Below are positions 17,162-25,804 of a stretch of 58,928 nucleotides of DNA, piece by piece; the stretch's first letter is position 1, and every line of letters starts with the position of its first letter. A program made the position numbers and the translations under genes. Origin of the DNA: Bacteroidota bacterium (lineage in GTDB: Bacteria > Bacteroidota > Bacteroidia > Bacteroidales > B18-G4). The DNA lies in contig JAHJRE010000139.1 of the NCBI GenBank assembly GCA_018831055.1, positions 102,380 through 161,307 on the forward strand, read 5' to 3'. The notes below the pieces were generated by a model. The model saw nothing but the letters and a program-made list of their open reading frames with translations. It made no database searches and was not told where the DNA came from.

Positions 17162-17208
17162 TTTAAGGATATTTACAGACTTAAGGATTTAAGTTACTGC
17201 AAAGGGTT

Positions 17209-17822
17209 ATGAATAAATACCAAAAGGAATACATACACAGGATAAACCGTGTTATCGATTACATCGAAAAGAACCTTGATCAGGATCTTGGTCTTGAGAA
17301 ACTATCGGAAGTTGCTCATTTTTCTCCTTTTCATTTTCACCGGATCTTTTCCGCTTTCATGGGGGAGACCCTGAATGGTTTTATCCGCAGGATCAGGGTG
17401 GAAAAGGCTGCCAGCATGCTTTTGAATGAGTACAGGCTTACGGCCGGCTGATGCGCTGGGCAGGGCCCAGGGGACTGCTTGATAACCCGGATTTTAAAAC
17501 GGTGACTGTGTACCATGACGATCCTACGGTTACGGAAATCGATAAGGTCAGGCAAAGTGCCTGCATTACCGTCGACAGGGAGGTGAAGACCGAAGGGGAA
17601 TTCGGTAACCTGAAGGTGCCGGGCGGGAAATATGTCGTAGGCAGTTTTGAGATCCTTCCAACGGAATTCGAGCAAGCCTGGAACAGTGTGTGCCTGTGGC
17701 TCTCCCAGAGCGGTTACCAGCCTTCCGATGACAATCCTTATGAACTATACCACAACAACCACGACGAACACCCGCAAGGGAAATTTATTGTGGATATCTG
17801 TATCCCAGTGAAACCGATGTAA
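17209..17822 (+). pseudogene. AraC-family regulator with GyrI-like effector domain, broken by an internal deletion
   Basis: The 5' part (17209-17451) encodes the first AraC HTH of the family (IDYIEKNLDQDLGLEKLSEVAHFSPFHFHRIFSAFMGET...RVEKAASMLLNE) and then runs into TGA. A second frame (from about 17433, first ATG 17451) encodes the C-terminal two-thirds of a GyrI-like small-molecule-binding domain (LMRWAGPRGLL, FKTVTVYHDDP, GGKYVVGSFEI, HPQGKFIVDICIPVKPM). Intact relatives are about 280-310 residues and contain the second HTH, a linker and the first GyrI strands between these points. Roughly 110-130 codons are missing here and the join is out of frame. The gene is therefore probably non-functional unless the short pieces act separately. 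Confidence 0.75.
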
Positions 17823-17902
17823 TTAAATTCCCTGTTCAAAAAAGGCCATGGCCGGGTAGATTAGGATTATCTCACCGGCTGTGGCTTGTTCTTTTCCATC
17901 AA

Positions 17903-20281
17903 TCATTCATACCGCAGGTTCTCAACCGGGTTGCGGTTGTTTTCCTTCCGAACCAAAACTAGGGTTAATGCTGTCACTATCGTGAACAGAATAAGTCCTG
18001 CCAGCATAAAGGCCACCAGGGGAAGCGCAATCCGGTAAGAATATGCATTTAGCCAATCCTGGACTATCCATGCTGCGAATGCCAGGGAAATCGCAAAAGC
18101 GATCGCAAAAATCCAGCCTGCTTCTTTCACAAACATCCTTTCAATGGCTGAAGTGCCTGCCCCAAAAACCCTGCGGATGGATATCTGCTTTCGTTGCCTT
18201 ACCACCGAATAATATACCATGCCTCCCAAGCCAAACATGGAGATGATCATTGACAGGATCATGATGATCAAACCCAGCCTCAGCATGCTGATCTCACTGC
18301 TGTATTGGCTTTTTACCAGATCTTCCAGGAAATAATAATCAAATCCATACTGTGCTCCCCTGAAAGGTGCCGTGGCTGCCTCAATGTACTGAATGGTCTC
18401 GGTTATTCGCTGTGGATTGATCCTGACATAAAACTCCAGGAAGCTCTCGGGGTGGTAGATCATCACCATCGGGTCTACCTGATATTGCAAGGGCATAAAA
18501 TGAAAATCTTCTGTGATGCCTATGACTGTTGCGGTTGAATTAAATGATCCCAGCAGGAACCTTTCACCCACACGGATATTTCCCAGCATCTTCCTGGCGG
18601 TTTGATTGATCACAACAGGGGAAGAAAGACGGTACTCCCCGTCAAAATAGCCTTTCATGTTCATGCTTTCAGGGAAAAATGCACCCTCCTTCAGGGTAAT
18701 GCCAAATGTTGAAAGATAATCAGGATCGGCCGAAAACAATGCAAAAGCCAGGTCTTTACCTCCTGCTGTACGCTGTACCTTGAACTTGTCAAAGTTGTAG
18801 TTTACCGGCGGCTTACCTGATGCCGTTACACGTAAAATATCCGGGTTCTTCAGCAGTTCGTTTTTGATCTCTTCATATTTGTATATAAATCCCTGCGTCT
18901 TCACTCCGATGATATTTTCCAGGTCGAGACCTTTGTCTTTGTCCTGCATATACTTAATCTGAAGGTAAATGCTGATAAAGAACATGATAAAGACAAAGGA
19001 AATGATCATCTGTAAGGGTGTGATGTATTTGCTTACGTTTTGTCGCATATGCGCCACCCTCACGCCGGAAAGCAGGTCAATTGTGCGGAATGAAGAAAGG
19101 TACAGGGACAGGTACGCGCTTGCAATTCCTCCGGTAAGCATCATGGCGCCAAGGAAATATGCCATCAACCTGTAATCGAAATTCAATGATAGCTCTTTGT
19201 TGGTCAGGACATTGAAATAAGGAAGAACCGTCATAACAATCAGGATGGCCAAAAGAAAAGCCACCAAGGTATAAATCATATTTTCAGCCAGAAAGTGCAG
19301 GATCAGCCTGGTTTTTTCGGAGCCGAACAACTTTTTGATGGCTATTTCCTTTCTTCTTTTTTCCGATCGGGCTGTTGCGATAATAATGAAGTTGAGTCCC
19401 GACAGGATCATCACCAGCACCATCCCAACCATAATGATCCTGACATAGCGTATACCGGTGTTCGAAAACGAATGGCGATCGGAAAAATCGGTATGCAGGT
19501 GAATGCTTTCCAGGGGTTGGAAATATAGCAGTGTTGGTTCATCCACCCTGCCTTCGAGGTAATTTATAAACTTTCTGAGCTGGGTTTGAGTAATTGTAGC
19601 ATTTTTTTCAAGCTCAATGTAGGTTACTGTTTCCGCTCTGTCCCAGCGGTCGAATAAACGTGCCAGATACGGATTGCTGTTGTGTGGGGCAAGTGCCTCA
19701 AACTGCAGATGAGAGTTATGGGGTACTTCGACGATAGCGGAAATCACATAACGCGTATCGCCGTAAAAGCTCATAATTATCTCCTTCCCCAGGCAATCAG
19801 TGCTTCCGAAAAGTTTAAGGGCACATTTGCTTGTTATTACAAGGGAATTGTGATTTGGGAAGTATAATTCCCCGGTCTTTCCAATTTCAGGAAAGCTGAA
19901 CATCCTGAAGAAATCTTCGTTGGTATATTCAACTTTAACTTTAATCCGTTTATCTCCTGCCAGGAAATCCCTTTCAATGCTTTCTCTCAATACAGGAGCT
20001 GCATTTCTTATCTGAGGGTTTTCATTCTTCAAAGCCTGTCCAAGCGGAGCCGGGGTAAGCGTGCTCTTAACGGCTCCATCTCCGTTTACCTTTATGCTTA
20101 GTATCCTGTATATTCTATTCGAGTTTTCATGGAATTTATCAAAGCTGTATTCTTCTGTCAGCCACAGATACATGATCAGGCTGAGGCTGATGCCTATTGC
20201 CAGGCCGGCGGTATTCAGGATGGCAACCGTTTTATCGTGTATGAAATTGGTGGCAAATAGCCGGAAAAAGATTTTTAACAT
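17903..20281 (-). CDS. FtsX/MacB-type ABC transporter permease
   Basis: The 792-residue Bacteroidota permease has one N-terminal transmembrane helix (TAGLAIGISLSLIMYLWL, about 25-42), a MacB-like periplasmic domain (45-270), three helices near 285-395 (VLVMILSGLNFIIIATARSEKRRKEIAIKKLFGSEKTRLI), a second periplasmic domain and three C-terminal helices (about 670-775) with RQRKQISIRRVFGAG. The duplicated R-x-x-EIAIKK/QISIRR coupling segment is diagnostic of FtsX repeats. These permeases work with MacB/LolD-type ATPases in mechanotransmission, lipoprotein or peptide export. No ATPase gene lies beside it, so the partner must be elsewhere. Confidence 0.88.
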   Translation of the reverse strand: MLKIFFRLFATNFIHDKTVAILNTAGLAIGISLSLIMYLWLTEEYSFDKFHENSNRIYRILSIKVNGDGAVKSTLTPAPLGQALKNENPQIRNAAPVLRESIERDFLAGDKRIKVKVEYTNEDFFRMFSFPEIGKTGELYFPNHNSLVITSKCALKLFGSTDCLGKEIIMSFYGDTRYVISAIVEVPHNSHLQFEALAPHNSNPYLARLFDRWDRAETVTYIELEKNATITQTQLRKFINYLEGRVDEPTLLYFQPLESIHLHTDFSDRHSFSNTGIRYVRIIMVGMVLVMILSGLNFIIIATARSEKRRKEIAIKKLFGSEKTRLILHFLAENMIYTLVAFLLAILIVMTVLPYFNVLTNKELSLNFDYRLMAYFLGAMMLTGGIASAYLSLYLSSFRTIDLLSGVRVAHMRQNVSKYITPLQMIISFVFIMFFISIYLQIKYMQDKDKGLDLENIIGVKTQGFIYKYEEIKNELLKNPDILRVTASGKPPVNYNFDKFKVQRTAGGKDLAFALFSADPDYLSTFGITLKEGAFFPESMNMKGYFDGEYRLSSPVVINQTARKMLGNIRVGERFLLGSFNSTATVIGITEDFHFMPLQYQVDPMVMIYHPESFLEFYVRINPQRITETIQYIEAATAPFRGAQYGFDYYFLEDLVKSQYSSEISMLRLGLIIMILSMIISMFGLGGMVYYSVVRQRKQISIRRVFGAGTSAIERMFVKEAGWIFAIAFAISLAFAAWIVQDWLNAYSYRIALPLVAFMLAGLILFTIVTALTLVLVRKENNRNPVENLRYE

Positions 20282-20386
20282 AAAAGGTTATTCTTAGCTA
20301 CCACCAATATGGTCATAAATAGCCTTTTTTTTAGGTTAAGTTATATGAATGGAGTGTTTGGGTTTGCAGGAATAAGCTCTGCCGCA

Positions 20387-21133
20387 TTATTTGCTTTCCG
20401 GTACCAGCTTCTCCACGGTGAATTCTTCGTCGGATAGATTCTGGTCGAAGATAACTTCTGTCATCAAAATTCGGGTGGCATGATCTTTTTTGAGATCTGT
20501 CATTGTCACTTCTTCGGCATTCCAGTATTTTCCTGTTTTGCGATACCTGTAATCGGCTTCTTTTTCCAGGATGCCCTTTTTATTGTAGTAATCGATATGG
20601 ATGGGGTAATAGTTTGTTTTATCAACTTCCAGGATAAGCTTCGAATAATTCGACTTTTCCGCATCAGGTTTTAGTTCCAGGATGTATGAGTTTTCCCGTG
20701 TTTCCAGGAGTTCTGCTTTGTATTCCTGTGCATAGGAACCCACCGACATGTCTTCATAAGAAAAATCAGTTCCTGTAAATGCCTGACTTTTAGCCAGCAG
20801 GGATATCTTTTTGGGCTTACCGAAAGCAGGCATGTAAAGCCACATTACTCCATCGGGTAACGATAGTGTGGCAATTCCTGCCTGTGACTCAGGATATGTA
20901 TAGCGGTATAGCTTTTTGTCGGTTCCTTTTTGCATCATAAACGCTTCCCTCACCTTTTCTTCCTGCCCTTTCTTCATAAGGATGATCTTGACTTGTCCCT
21001 GTTTGTCTTTGGGGGCGAATATTACCTGATCGAGCTTTTCAAGGATGGTTCTGGCATCCTGGGAAAAGACGGTCCTCGTTCCTGAAAAAATTATTATGGC
21101 AAATACCAACAGGGAAATTCGAATTGAACTCAT
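20387..21133 (-). CDS. LolA-like outer-membrane lipoprotein-sorting family protein
   Basis: The ATG at 21133 gives MSSIRISLLVFAIIIFSGTRTVFSQ, a normal signal peptide; an ATG 16 codons upstream would bury it. The mature part of this 248-residue protein shows the LolA/LolB half-barrel pattern of the family often annotated as outer-membrane lipoprotein-sorting protein: GQVKIILMKKGQEEKVREAF, DGVMWLYMPAFGKPKKISL, GTDFSYEDM and EVDKTNYYPIHIDYYNKKG. Family members are periplasmic lipid or hydrophobic-molecule carriers commonly encoded next to MMPL/RND exporters. Here it is 67 bp downstream of one on the same strand, so it probably receives that exporter's substrate. Confidence 0.82.
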   Translation of the reverse strand: MSSIRISLLVFAIIIFSGTRTVFSQDARTILEKLDQVIFAPKDKQGQVKIILMKKGQEEKVREAFMMQKGTDKKLYRYTYPESQAGIATLSLPDGVMWLYMPAFGKPKKISLLAKSQAFTGTDFSYEDMSVGSYAQEYKAELLETRENSYILELKPDAEKSNYSKLILEVDKTNYYPIHIDYYNKKGILEKEADYRYRKTGKYWNAEEVTMTDLKKDHATRILMTEVIFDQNLSDEEFTVEKLVPESK

Positions 21134-21200
21134 AATAAAACAGGTTTGTATGATAAAAATATCTTCGATACAAAAATACAAAGCTTAGGAATGGGAAAGG

Positions 21201-23456
21201 TTAACTTTTTGTTAAAAGGTTTTTTCTTTTTGCCAGGATGAGGATCACCGGCAGTAGTGTGAGGGAACCCAGGCCTGAAAATATCATACTGATCGCGATC
21301 AGCAAGCCGAAATATTCAAGAGGTACCATTTCGGAAAACAGCAAGACCAGGAAGCCTGCTGAAACCGAAAGGACATTGATGATGATGGCTTTACCGCTGA
21401 TCATGATCGTGTCACGCAGCGACCTGTATATATCCTGTCCCTTTTTGTAAGTATGATCGAAATGGGAAATGATATGAATGGAGTAATCTATCCCTATCCC
21501 CAGGGCAACGCTGGCAACCAATACAGTCCCTATATTCAGAGAGATACCCAGGTAACCCATAAATCCGAATAAGATGATGATGGACGCTACAATAGGGATG
21601 ATGGCGAATAATCCTTTAATGAAGGACCGCAATATCAGTCCCACTATGATCACCACAAAAACTATTGCTATGGAAAGACTTGCAAACTGGCTGTTGATAA
21701 GGCTTTTATCCATGGTTACATCGACGAAAGGCATGCCTGTGATTTCAATGGAACATGTTTCCGTTGAGTTTTCCAGGATGAACTCCTGCATGTATTTGGC
21801 GAATTCCTTCTTCGATTGGTTATCGGGGGAGGTGAATTTAGAGAGGATAATCCCTTCGCTGAGGTCGCTGCTTACAAACCTTTCCAGATATTCCTGTCCG
21901 TCGAGCAGAAACCATAGCTGTTCAATCTTATCCCGGTCGGATGGAATATCCCTGCCTTCGCCCAGGGCTTCGTTCATGTCGGCGATGATGTCGACTACCG
22001 ACTGCGTCGTAAGGATATCGGGGCTTTTTTTCATGTATTCCTGCGTGCGCATCATGGTTTGCAGTACCTCAGGATTTTGCATGTCGCCGCGGAACAACAC
22101 GAAAACAGGCTTGGAACCTCCGAACTTGCTCACCATAATGTCTTCGGCAACACGCGTGGGATTTCCTTTACGGAAATAATCGCGTATGTTGACGCTGCGC
22201 TCTATCATGAAGATACCTCCGGAGCTTAGGATGATCAGCAAGATCCATGCTGTGAGTGTGTATTTCGGGTGCATGTAAAGAAGTCGCTTGATGGGAGAGA
22301 GGATATACTCCGTCATGAAGGACTTCCGGTTCCTGCGCCGTTGCCTTTCAATAGCCTTAGCCCTGGGTGGCATGGCGGAGACAATAGCCGGGACAAGAGT
22401 GAGAGAGAGCATAGCCGAAAGGAAAGTACCCAGGGCCGTGAAAATCCCAAAATCGCGGATCATGGTGAGGTATGACCCGAAAATGAAGGAAATGAACCCG
22501 ATCATGGTTGTAAGAGCTGCAAGCAATACCGGTATGAAAATGTATACGAGTGCATGCGTGATCACTTTTTCGGTACTTGTCCCACGCTCTATATTTATCC
22601 TGTTAACCACATGGATGGTATATGCACTCCCGACAGCCAACAAAATGATCGGGATATTGTTGGATATCATCGACATTTCATAACCGCTGATCGCCATGAT
22701 GCCGATGGTCCATATTATCGCGATCGCAGAGGTCAGCAACGGGAGGATTACACCGCGGGCGGTGCGGAAGCTTATCAAAAGCACCAGCGCAATCACGATG
22801 AATGAGATAGGGATAAGGGTGATCAGATCCGCTGAGATAAGATCGGAAATGGAGGTCACCATCATGGGGGATCCGGCATAATAAACCTTTTCCGGGATGT
22901 CGAGAGCTTCCGTTTTTTGGATCACGGCCTCAGCAACTTCACGTACATCCGCATCTTCGGCAACCGTGAACATCACAACAGTGGCTGTTCCGTCGGCAGA
23001 GATAAGATTCCCTCTGTATAAATCTTTCGACATCACCCTGGCCCTCAGATGGTCAAGCTCTTCCTGGGTATCCGGCAGGTCGTACTCATCGATAAGCTTG
23101 CCAATCTCCATACCGTATTCACCGGTTTGTATATCCATCATGTTGGAAAGACTTGTAACGGAATAAACCCCGCTTATCCCTGCAATAGTATCGGTAAGCT
23201 GCGCGATCCTTTCCAGGATTTCCGGACGGAAAATGTCCTCCGCCTCAAGGATCACCATTCCTATGCTGTTTCCACCGTATTTGTTGCCGATCTCTTTGAG
23301 CAGCCTGGCGTCTTTGTCTTCGTCGGGAAGGTTGCTGATAACATCGGAGTTGATTTGTATATTCGGTATCTGGTATCCTGCAAATGCAGTGATTAATACT
23401 ACCAGGATTATGATCAACCAACGAAAGGTGTATATATTACGGGCTATCTTGTTCAT
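21201..23456 (-). CDS. MMPL/RND-superfamily exporter
   Basis: ATG at 23456 gives MNKIARNIYTFRWLIIILVVLITAF, starting just before the first transmembrane helix; upstream in-frame residues are not needed. The 751-residue protein has the two-fold RND layout: TM1, a large periplasmic loop (about 45-210), TM2-6 (SADLITLIPISFIVIALVLLISF ... ISNNIPIILLAVGSAYTIHVVNR), TM7, a second loop, then TM8-12 (VALGIGIDYSIHIISHFDHT). The GIGIDYSIH/GSAYTIHV pair is typical of HAE3/MMPL and hopanoid-type transporters. It is probably driven by a proton gradient and exports hydrophobic or lipid molecules to the periplasm, where the adjacent LolA-like protein would accept them. The substrate is unknown. Confidence 0.9.
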   Translation of the reverse strand: MNKIARNIYTFRWLIIILVVLITAFAGYQIPNIQINSDVISNLPDEDKDARLLKEIGNKYGGNSIGMVILEAEDIFRPEILERIAQLTDTIAGISGVYSVTSLSNMMDIQTGEYGMEIGKLIDEYDLPDTQEELDHLRARVMSKDLYRGNLISADGTATVVMFTVAEDADVREVAEAVIQKTEALDIPEKVYYAGSPMMVTSISDLISADLITLIPISFIVIALVLLISFRTARGVILPLLTSAIAIIWTIGIMAISGYEMSMISNNIPIILLAVGSAYTIHVVNRINIERGTSTEKVITHALVYIFIPVLLAALTTMIGFISFIFGSYLTMIRDFGIFTALGTFLSAMLSLTLVPAIVSAMPPRAKAIERQRRRNRKSFMTEYILSPIKRLLYMHPKYTLTAWILLIILSSGGIFMIERSVNIRDYFRKGNPTRVAEDIMVSKFGGSKPVFVLFRGDMQNPEVLQTMMRTQEYMKKSPDILTTQSVVDIIADMNEALGEGRDIPSDRDKIEQLWFLLDGQEYLERFVSSDLSEGIILSKFTSPDNQSKKEFAKYMQEFILENSTETCSIEITGMPFVDVTMDKSLINSQFASLSIAIVFVVIIVGLILRSFIKGLFAIIPIVASIIILFGFMGYLGISLNIGTVLVASVALGIGIDYSIHIISHFDHTYKKGQDIYRSLRDTIMISGKAIIINVLSVSAGFLVLLFSEMVPLEYFGLLIAISMIFSGLGSLTLLPVILILAKRKNLLTKS

Positions 23457-23613
23457 TACAGCAGGATTTTTTCCATGAAAATGCAAAATTAGCAATAATC
23501 AGGGCAGATACATGACTTGCCAGGATAATAGTTTTCTGACAGGCGCAAGTTTTCCGTCTCAGAATTGTCTAAACCATGAAAAGCATTTAAAATTCATTAT
23601 TAAAATCTTAACT

Positions 23614-24000
23614 ATGAAAACATTAGCAAAACTTATGCTGACCGCGGCATTGTCGCTCTTTATCCTGGGATCTCTGAGTGCACAGGATGCAAACGTAAAA
23701 GACAACGTTAAGACAACCACAGGCACTTCGGTCACACCCGGAAAATTTGTGGATAACAACAATGACGGAATTTGTGACAATGCCGTAGCACGTGGTAATT
23801 AAGGACAAGGCCGGAATTTTGTGGATAAAGACGGAGACGGCGTTTGTGATAACTGGAAAACAACTAATTGTAAAGGGAAAAAGGGTTGTTGCGGATACGG
23901 CAGAAACCATGGGGGGAAAGGACAAGGACTAAGGCTCAGGGACGGATCATGCCTGCGTAATGCCGCAGATAAAAATGCAAATCAGCCGAAAACTAAGTAA
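23614..24000 (+). pseudogene. Small secreted DxNxDG-repeat (EF-hand-like) protein interrupted by an in-frame TAA
   Basis: ATG at 23614 gives a signal peptide (LMLTAALSLFILGSLSAQ) and a first loop KFVDNNNDGICDN, then TAA at 23800-23802. The same frame continues without a break to a second TAA at 24000. That second part encodes another loop of the same type (NFVDKDGDGVCDN), a Cys/Gly-rich segment (CKGKKGCCGYG) and a basic tail. A strong hairpin terminator follows 24000, not 23802, so the original gene evidently spanned 129 codons. The loops resemble dockerin/EF-hand calcium-binding loops with a following CDN. The location ahead of an ECF sigma/anti-sigma/periplasmic sensor operon suggests a metal or envelope-stress role. 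A CAA-to-TAA change (Gln in an RGNQGQG-like linker) would explain the break. Confidence 0.7.
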
Positions 24001-24022
24001 TTTTATATCCAGTCTGGTTAAA

Positions 24023-24058
24023 ATGCAGGAAAGATGGTGAACGTCTTTCCTGCATAAT
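24023..24058 (+). terminator. Hairpin terminator after the small DxNxDG protein
   Basis: ATGCAGGAAAGA (24023-24034) pairs perfectly with TCTTTCCTGCAT (24044-24055) around a 9-nt loop, followed by AATTT. It separates the small protein from the sigma-factor operon starting at 24087. Confidence 0.65.
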
Positions 24059-24086
24059 TTATCAATACTGACTAATAAAACGGTTC

Positions 24087-24638
24087 ATGACCGACAGGGA
24101 GCTGAAAGAAGGAATCATCAGTAAAGACGGGGATGCCATACGGTATCTGGTTGATAAATACCAGGAAAAGGTTGTCAGGACTGCCTACAGGTATACTGGC
24201 AATATGGAGGATGCCGAAGATCTTTCGCAGGAGATATTCCTGGAAATACTACGTTCGGCAGAGAGGTTCCGGGATGAATCGTCCATATCCACCTGGATAT
24301 ACAGGATAACCGTGAATTACTCACTCAATGCCGTGAAGAGAAAAAATGGCTTTCTTAAATTTTTTAGCGGAAGCCGTCTCCAGGAAACAGATGAACCCAA
24401 TGATATCCGCGATTTCCTGGGAGAAGAAGAGAATGTAAAACTCATTTACAGCAGCATTTCGGCCTTACCCGCACGACAGAAGACAGCTTTCATCCTGCAT
24501 CGGTTTGAGGATTTGTCATATAAGGAAATATCCGAAGTCATGAAAGTGAGCCTTTCTTCCGTTGAATCGCTGATACACCGTGCCAGGATGAATCTATACG
24601 GAAAGCTTGCAGGTCATTTTTCTGAATATATAAAGTAA
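24087..24638 (+). CDS. ECF-type RNA polymerase sigma factor
   Basis: The 183-residue sigma factor has a region 2 (YLVDKYQEKVVRTAYRYTGNMEDAEDLSQEIFLEI, about 20-60, with the DAEDLSQE core). A region 4 follows at about 120-175 (ALPARQKTAFILHRFEDLSYKEISEVMKVSLSSVESLIHRAR). It lacks regions 1 and 3, as expected for ECF factors. It is followed by a zinc-finger anti-sigma gene 8 bp downstream and a membrane-anchored periplasmic gene overlapping that by 4 bp. This forms a compact regulatory operon that probably responds to an envelope or metal signal. Confidence 0.93.
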   Translation: MTDRELKEGIISKDGDAIRYLVDKYQEKVVRTAYRYTGNMEDAEDLSQEIFLEILRSAERFRDESSISTWIYRITVNYSLNAVKRKNGFLKFFSGSRLQETDEPNDIRDFLGEEENVKLIYSSISALPARQKTAFILHRFEDLSYKEISEVMKVSLSSVESLIHRARMNLYGKLAGHFSEYIK

Positions 24639-24646
24639 ATACGCAT

Positions 24647-25081
24647 ATGGATTGTAAGACATTTTACGGGAAACTGCCGGATTATTTCAGGAAAGAACCG
24701 GATCCGGAGTTTAAAAGGGAAATGGATAAGCATATGGAAGGATGCGTTGATTGCCAAAGACTGGCCGAGAGGATACAATCCCTTGAGACCTTGATTGACC
24801 GTGAGAAAGAGGTAAAGGTCAATCCCTTCATGACATCCCGCATCCTGAATTATCTTGAAAACAGGATGGCGGTTCCGGAAACACCCCGGATATATTTCTG
24901 GAAGCCTGCCCTGGTCACACTTGGCCTGTTGGCGGCGATGGCAGTAGGAATAACCCTTGGAAGCGGCGGCGCGAAGATGACGATGACAGAGGAGGATAGC
25001 CTGGATAAGATCCGCTCCGGCCTGTTTGTAAATGATTTCATGGATGAAAATATAAGTATTAACCAAAATCCCGAGCCATGA
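24647..25081 (+). CDS. Zinc-finger anti-sigma factor
   Basis: The 144-residue protein has an N-terminal zf-HC2 motif H29-x3-C33-x2-C36 (DKHMEGCVDCQRL) plus C3, the classic zinc-binding anti-sigma domain that holds ECF sigma factors inactive. A single transmembrane helix follows at about 86-108 (ALVTLGLLAAMAVGITLGSG), then a short periplasmic tail. Its stop overlaps the ATG of the next gene (ATGA, 25078-25081), so translation is coupled. By context it sequesters the sigma factor encoded 8 bp upstream. Confidence 0.88.
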   Translation: MDCKTFYGKLPDYFRKEPDPEFKREMDKHMEGCVDCQRLAERIQSLETLIDREKEVKVNPFMTSRILNYLENRMAVPETPRIYFWKPALVTLGLLAAMAVGITLGSGGAKMTMTEEDSLDKIRSGLFVNDFMDENISINQNPEP

Positions 25082-25593
25082 GACTATCAGGAATGAATTC
25101 ATTGAACAGAACCCTTTTCTGGGTCTTCCTGTTCCTGGTTGTGATCAATCTTTCCGTGCTGATCTCCTTTTTTGTGCTGGTAAACCGGCAGGAGAAAGCC
25201 TTGAGCACTGAGACCCGGGATATCACCGCCGGGATCATCCGCAATGAACTGGATCTCACAGAAACACAAATACCCCGTTTGTGCAGCATACAGGATTCTT
25301 TCCGAAATCATGCACAGCCATTGGCATTGGCCATCCGCGAAAAACGAAACGAAATACTGGATCACCTTTACTCCGATGAACCAGACACCCTGGTGTTAAA
25401 CACCCTGGTCACAGAACTGACCCAGATGCAGATTCAACTCCAGAAAGCCAATATTGATCACTACCTCCAGGTAAAAAGCCTTTGTAACCCTCACCAGAAA
25501 GACAAGCTGCACAAAATGTATTGCAGGATCTATGGCTGCCGTGAAAAGGAACATGGCAGGCAGGAACGGCACAGACAGGGATGGAGGGAGTGA
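25078..25593 (+). CDS. Membrane-anchored periplasmic heavy-metal-sensor/CpxP-like protein
   Basis: The 171-residue protein has one N-terminal transmembrane helix (FWVFLFLVVINLSVLISFFVLV, about 14-35) and a mostly helical periplasmic domain (about 45-150). That domain reads LDLTETQIPRLCSIQDSFRNHAQPLALAIREKRNEILDHL ... LTQMQIQLQKANIDHYLQVKSLCNPHQKDKLHKMY, with the spacing of the Spy/CpxP/CnrX helical-hairpin family (LT..Q...L). In CnrYXH-type systems such sensors bind metal and release the anti-sigma. The C-terminus (CRIYGCREKEHGRQERHRQGWRE) is Cys/His-rich and could bind metal. It is coupled to the anti-sigma gene by a 4-bp overlap. Confidence 0.8.
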   Translation: MRLSGMNSLNRTLFWVFLFLVVINLSVLISFFVLVNRQEKALSTETRDITAGIIRNELDLTETQIPRLCSIQDSFRNHAQPLALAIREKRNEILDHLYSDEPDTLVLNTLVTELTQMQIQLQKANIDHYLQVKSLCNPHQKDKLHKMYCRIYGCREKEHGRQERHRQGWRE

Positions 25594-25658
25594 GATCGCA
25601 GAGATCAGATCGCAGATCGCAGATCGGAGAAAGAAATCGCAGATCGCAGATCGCAGAA
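25592..25658. repeat. GATCGCA direct-repeat cluster
   Basis: The word GATCGCA (or AGATCGCA) occurs at least seven times, some copies imperfect, in about 65 bp just after the stop of the sensor gene. It begins inside the stop region (TGAGATCGCAGAGATCAG...). Every copy contains a GATC site. This could be slippage or a protein-binding cluster; it lies outside coding sequence. Confidence 0.75.
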
Positions 25659-25804
25659 TAAACGCTCATCACATAATTTCACACTGATAACGAGATATTT
25701 ATTATTAGTAAAAAATGAATAACTATTTTTATTCCTGAATGGATTTTGTATGTATTTTCCTTAACTTGTAACCCAATACCATTTAATAACCTAAAAAGCC
25801 ATTC

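Noticed and set aside
23800-23802. Selenocysteine or reassigned stop codon in the small DxNxDG gene
   Set aside because: The codon is TAA, not TGA, and TAA is used as a normal stop throughout the window; a nonsense mutation is the simpler reading.
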